A stretch of DNA of 15,054 nucleotides from an uncultured Eubacteriales bacterium (GTDB lineage: Bacteria > Bacillota > Clostridia > Oscillospirales > Oscillospiraceae), in contig URCB01000040.1 of NCBI GenBank assembly GCA_900546255.1, forward strand, positions 1 to 15,054. Reading direction: 5' to 3'. Under the pieces are notes generated by a model that did no database searches, had not been told where the DNA came from, and saw only the letters and a program-made list of their open reading frames with translations. Position 1 is the stretch's first letter. The number at the start of each line of letters is the position of its first letter. Shown here piece by piece: positions 13,144 through 15,054 of this stretch. The translations under genes and the position numbers were made by a program.

Positions 13144-15006
13144 CTAACTCCGCTTAAACTGCCGCTCCAGCTGGCTGCGGGTCATGGTGATGGCCACGGG
13201 ACGGCCGTGGGGGCAGTACTTCACCTGGCCGGCCATCACCGCCTGGGCCACCACCAGCAGTTCCTGGCGGGAGTTCTTCTGCCCCCCCTTGACCGCGGCC
13301 TTGCAGGCCATGGTGTGCAGCAGCGCGTCCCGGGCGGCCTGGGGGTCGGCCCCCACGCCGGCGAGCAGCTGGCCGGCGATCTCCTCCAAGGTGGGTGCCA
13401 CCTGACCGGGCTCCAGGTAGTCGGGGATCTCCCGCACCACCAGGGCCCCGCCGCCGAAGGGCTCGCAGGCAAACCCAAACTGGGCCAGCAGGGGGCGGTG
13501 GCGCAGGAGAACCTCCCCCTCCTCCGGTGGGGGCGTCATCACCACCGGCTCCAGGAGGGTCTGGGCCATGGGCTGGTAGTCTGCCGCCTTCATCCGGTCA
13601 AAATTCATCCGCTCGTGGGCGGCGTGCTTGTCGATGAGATGGATCTCGTCCCCCTGCTCCACGATGAGGTAGGTCTGCAGCACCTCCCCCGCCAGGCGCC
13701 AGGGGACCTCTGCCGGTTCCGGCGCCTCCAGGGGTTCCGCCGGCAGCGCTGCCGGGCGGGGTGGGGGGACGTCCAGCTTCACCTGCTCCAGGGCAGGGGA
13801 GGGTGCACGGCGGGGTGTACCCGCCGGCGGGGCAGGAGCTTTCGGGGGTTTTTCAACATTTTCCACCGGTTTATCCACATTTCTCCCCAAAACGGTGGAT
13901 TCTTCCCCGGATTTTGGGGAAACCCCGGTGGACAAGGGGGACGGTGGGGTGTACCGGGGGGTGTATTCCTTGGCCACCGGCCGCAGCAGGGTGGCCGAGG
14001 CGGCGTCCCGGAGCACCTGCCCGCCCCGGAGCCCTTGGGCCGCGTTTCCAGGGGGTTCCGCCGCCGGGCGGGGCGGGGGCGCCGGAGGGGCGAAGGTCAG
14101 GGTGGGGTGCCGGTCCTCCCCCTGCAGGGCGGAGAGGACGGCATAGTACACCCCGTCAAAGACCTTCCGCTCGTAGAGGAACTTCACCTCCGTCTTGGCC
14201 GGGTGGACGTTTACGTCCACCGCGCTGGCCTTCACCTGGAGCTGGAGGACGCAGCCGGGGAACTTGCCCACCATCTTCTGGTTCTCATAGGCCCGCTCCA
14301 GGGCGGCGGTGAGGAGTTTGGACTTGATGTACCGGCCGTTGACGAAGAAGTGCTGATACGTCCGGTTCCCCCGGCAGCAGGCGGGAAGGGAGACGTAGCC
14401 GGTGACCGACATCTCCTCCCCCTCCCCCTGGACGGGGGTGTATCCCAGGGCCATGTCCCGGCCCAGGACGGCATACAGGGCGGAGGCCAGCTTCCCGTCC
14501 CCGGGGGTCATGAGCTCCTGCTTTCCGTCCCGGAAAAACTTCAAGGCCACCTCCGGGTGGGAGAGGGCCAGCTTCTGCACCAGGGCAAACACCGCCGCCC
14601 CTTCTGCGGCGTCCCGCTTCATAAACTTCAGCCGGGCGGGGGTGTTGTAGAAGAGGTCCCGCACCACCAGGGTGGTGCCCAGGGGGCAGCCGGCGGGCTC
14701 CTGGGAGAGGACCTCCCCCCCCTCGATGGTCAGGGCGGTGCCCAGCTGGGCCCCCGCCGGGCGGGTGAGCAGCTCCACCCGGGCCACGGCGGCGATGGCG
14801 GCCAAGGCCTCCCCCCGGAAGCCCAGGGTGCCGATGGCGGCCAGGTCCTGGGGGGTGCGGAGCTTGCTGGTGGCGTGGCGGAGGAAGGCCGTCTGGCACT
14901 GGTCGGCGGGGATGCCCCTGCCGTCGTCGGTGACCCGGATCATGGCCATGCCTCCCCGCTGGATCTCCACGGTGACGGCCTGGGCGCCGGCGTCCACGGC
15001 GTTTTC
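13144..15006 (-). CDS. mutL: DNA mismatch repair protein MutL, 5' end missing at the contig edge
   Basis: The visible 620 residues cover most of MutL, the ATPase/endonuclease that couples MutS mismatch recognition to strand processing. The N-terminal GHKL ATPase retains ENAVDAG (visible residues 1-7), DDGRGI (27-32), TLGFRGEAL (60-68) and DLFYNTPAR. The transducer domain has FFVNGRYIKS and VNVHPAKTEV. A Pro-rich linker of about 150 residues follows. The C-terminal endonuclease domain has DKHAAHERMNFD (459-470), ACKAAVKGG (about 566-574) and CPHGRP (598-603), so this is an endonuclease-type MutL, though the usual DQHA(x2)E(x4)E ends in Asp rather than Glu. About 31 residues, including the catalytic Glu of the KELVEN motif, lie beyond the break. 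An apparent ATG at 15021 is adapter sequence and gives a false MLFRS start. Confidence 0.96.
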   Translation of the reverse strand, partial: ENAVDAGAQAVTVEIQRGGMAMIRVTDDGRGIPADQCQTAFLRHATSKLRTPQDLAAIGTLGFRGEALAAIAAVARVELLTRPAGAQLGTALTIEGGEVLSQEPAGCPLGTTLVVRDLFYNTPARLKFMKRDAAEGAAVFALVQKLALSHPEVALKFFRDGKQELMTPGDGKLASALYAVLGRDMALGYTPVQGEGEEMSVTGYVSLPACCRGNRTYQHFFVNGRYIKSKLLTAALERAYENQKMVGKFPGCVLQLQVKASAVDVNVHPAKTEVKFLYERKVFDGVYYAVLSALQGEDRHPTLTFAPPAPPPRPAAEPPGNAAQGLRGGQVLRDAASATLLRPVAKEYTPRYTPPSPLSTGVSPKSGEESTVLGRNVDKPVENVEKPPKAPAPPAGTPRRAPSPALEQVKLDVPPPRPAALPAEPLEAPEPAEVPWRLAGEVLQTYLIVEQGDEIHLIDKHAAHERMNFDRMKAADYQPMAQTLLEPVVMTPPPEEGEVLLRHRPLLAQFGFACEPFGGGALVVREIPDYLEPGQVAPTLEEIAGQLLAGVGADPQAARDALLHTMACKAAVKGGQKNSRQELLVVAQAVMAGQVKYCPHGRPVAITMTRSQLERQFKRS

Positions 15007-15054
15007 AGATCGGAAGAGCACACGTCTGAACTCCAGTCACTAATCATATCTCGT
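15007..15054 (+). other. Illumina read-2 adapter with index (not genomic)
   Basis: From AGATCGGAAGAGCACACGTC onward the sequence is the Illumina index-read adapter up to CCAGTCAC. It continues with TAATCAT, apparently a 7-base index, and then ATCTCGT, the start of the P7 segment. It is fused in mid-mutL. The plus-strand frame across it yields the well-known artefact peptide RKSTRLNSSH. Confidence 0.98.

Noticed and set aside
13871..13879. Replication origin based on a DnaA-box-like 9-mer
   Set aside because: A single perfect box inside a coding linker, with no dnaA/dnaN neighbours and no cluster of boxes.
28..15006. tRNA, rRNA, prophage, transposase or defence-island genes
   Set aside because: None of their sequence signatures were seen on either strand; the coding space is filled by the genes listed.
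15007..15054. Real coding sequence or a mobile-element end at the right border of mutL
   Set aside because: The sequence is exact Illumina adapter plus index, so the junction is technical.

Overview
The window is about 15 kb of GC-rich bacterial DNA enclosed by Illumina library adapter at both ends (1-27 and 15007-15054). The genomic insert is therefore 28-15006, and both of its ends are artificial breaks. The content points to a Gram-positive member of the Clostridia, most likely a high-GC gut Oscillospirales/Oscillospiraceae (Flavonifractor/Pseudoflavonifractor-like). The reasons are the SepF and DivIVA cell-division genes, an S-layer-homology (SLH) surface protein, AGGAGG-type ribosome sites, and synteny with the Bacillus ylm-divIVA-ileS-lspA-ylyB region. 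The taxon is an inference from gene content and cannot be proven without a search.

Left part, + strand (28-3109): a small cysteine-containing protein of unknown function (105-416) overlaps by ATGA a large secreted SLH protein (413-3109). That protein has a signal peptide, a probable beta-helix region, two Ig-like repeats, a BIG2-like domain, an InlB-repeat-like domain and three SLH motifs. A perfect 17-bp-arm palindrome (3133-3167) ends this unit and probably also the opposing one.

Right part, - strand (15006 down to 3183): eleven genes all read leftward, in transcription order mutL (5'-truncated by the contig end), miaA, hfq, a HlyD-like membrane-anchored adaptor, yggS-type PLP protein, sepF, divIVA, ileS, lspA, an rluD-family pseudouridine synthase, and a HAD-IIB/Cof-type phosphatase. 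Gaps are mostly 4-85 bases. The two larger ones, divIVA-ileS and ileS-lspA, contain hairpins that look like terminators. A near-consensus sigma-A promoter lies just upstream of miaA. No stretch over 300 bases lacks a gene.

The block joins two widely conserved neighbourhoods: the mutL-miaA-hfq repair/tRNA-modification/RNA-chaperone cluster, and the Gram-positive division cluster followed by ileS-lspA-rluD. An HlyD-like gene sits at the junction, and the ylmG (YggT) and ylmH (S4-domain) genes usually found between sepF and divIVA are absent. Most of the window is core housekeeping DNA. I see no CRISPR array, tRNA, rRNA, insertion sequence, phage module or convincing new defence system. The accessory-looking part is the small cysteine protein plus SLH protein pair.
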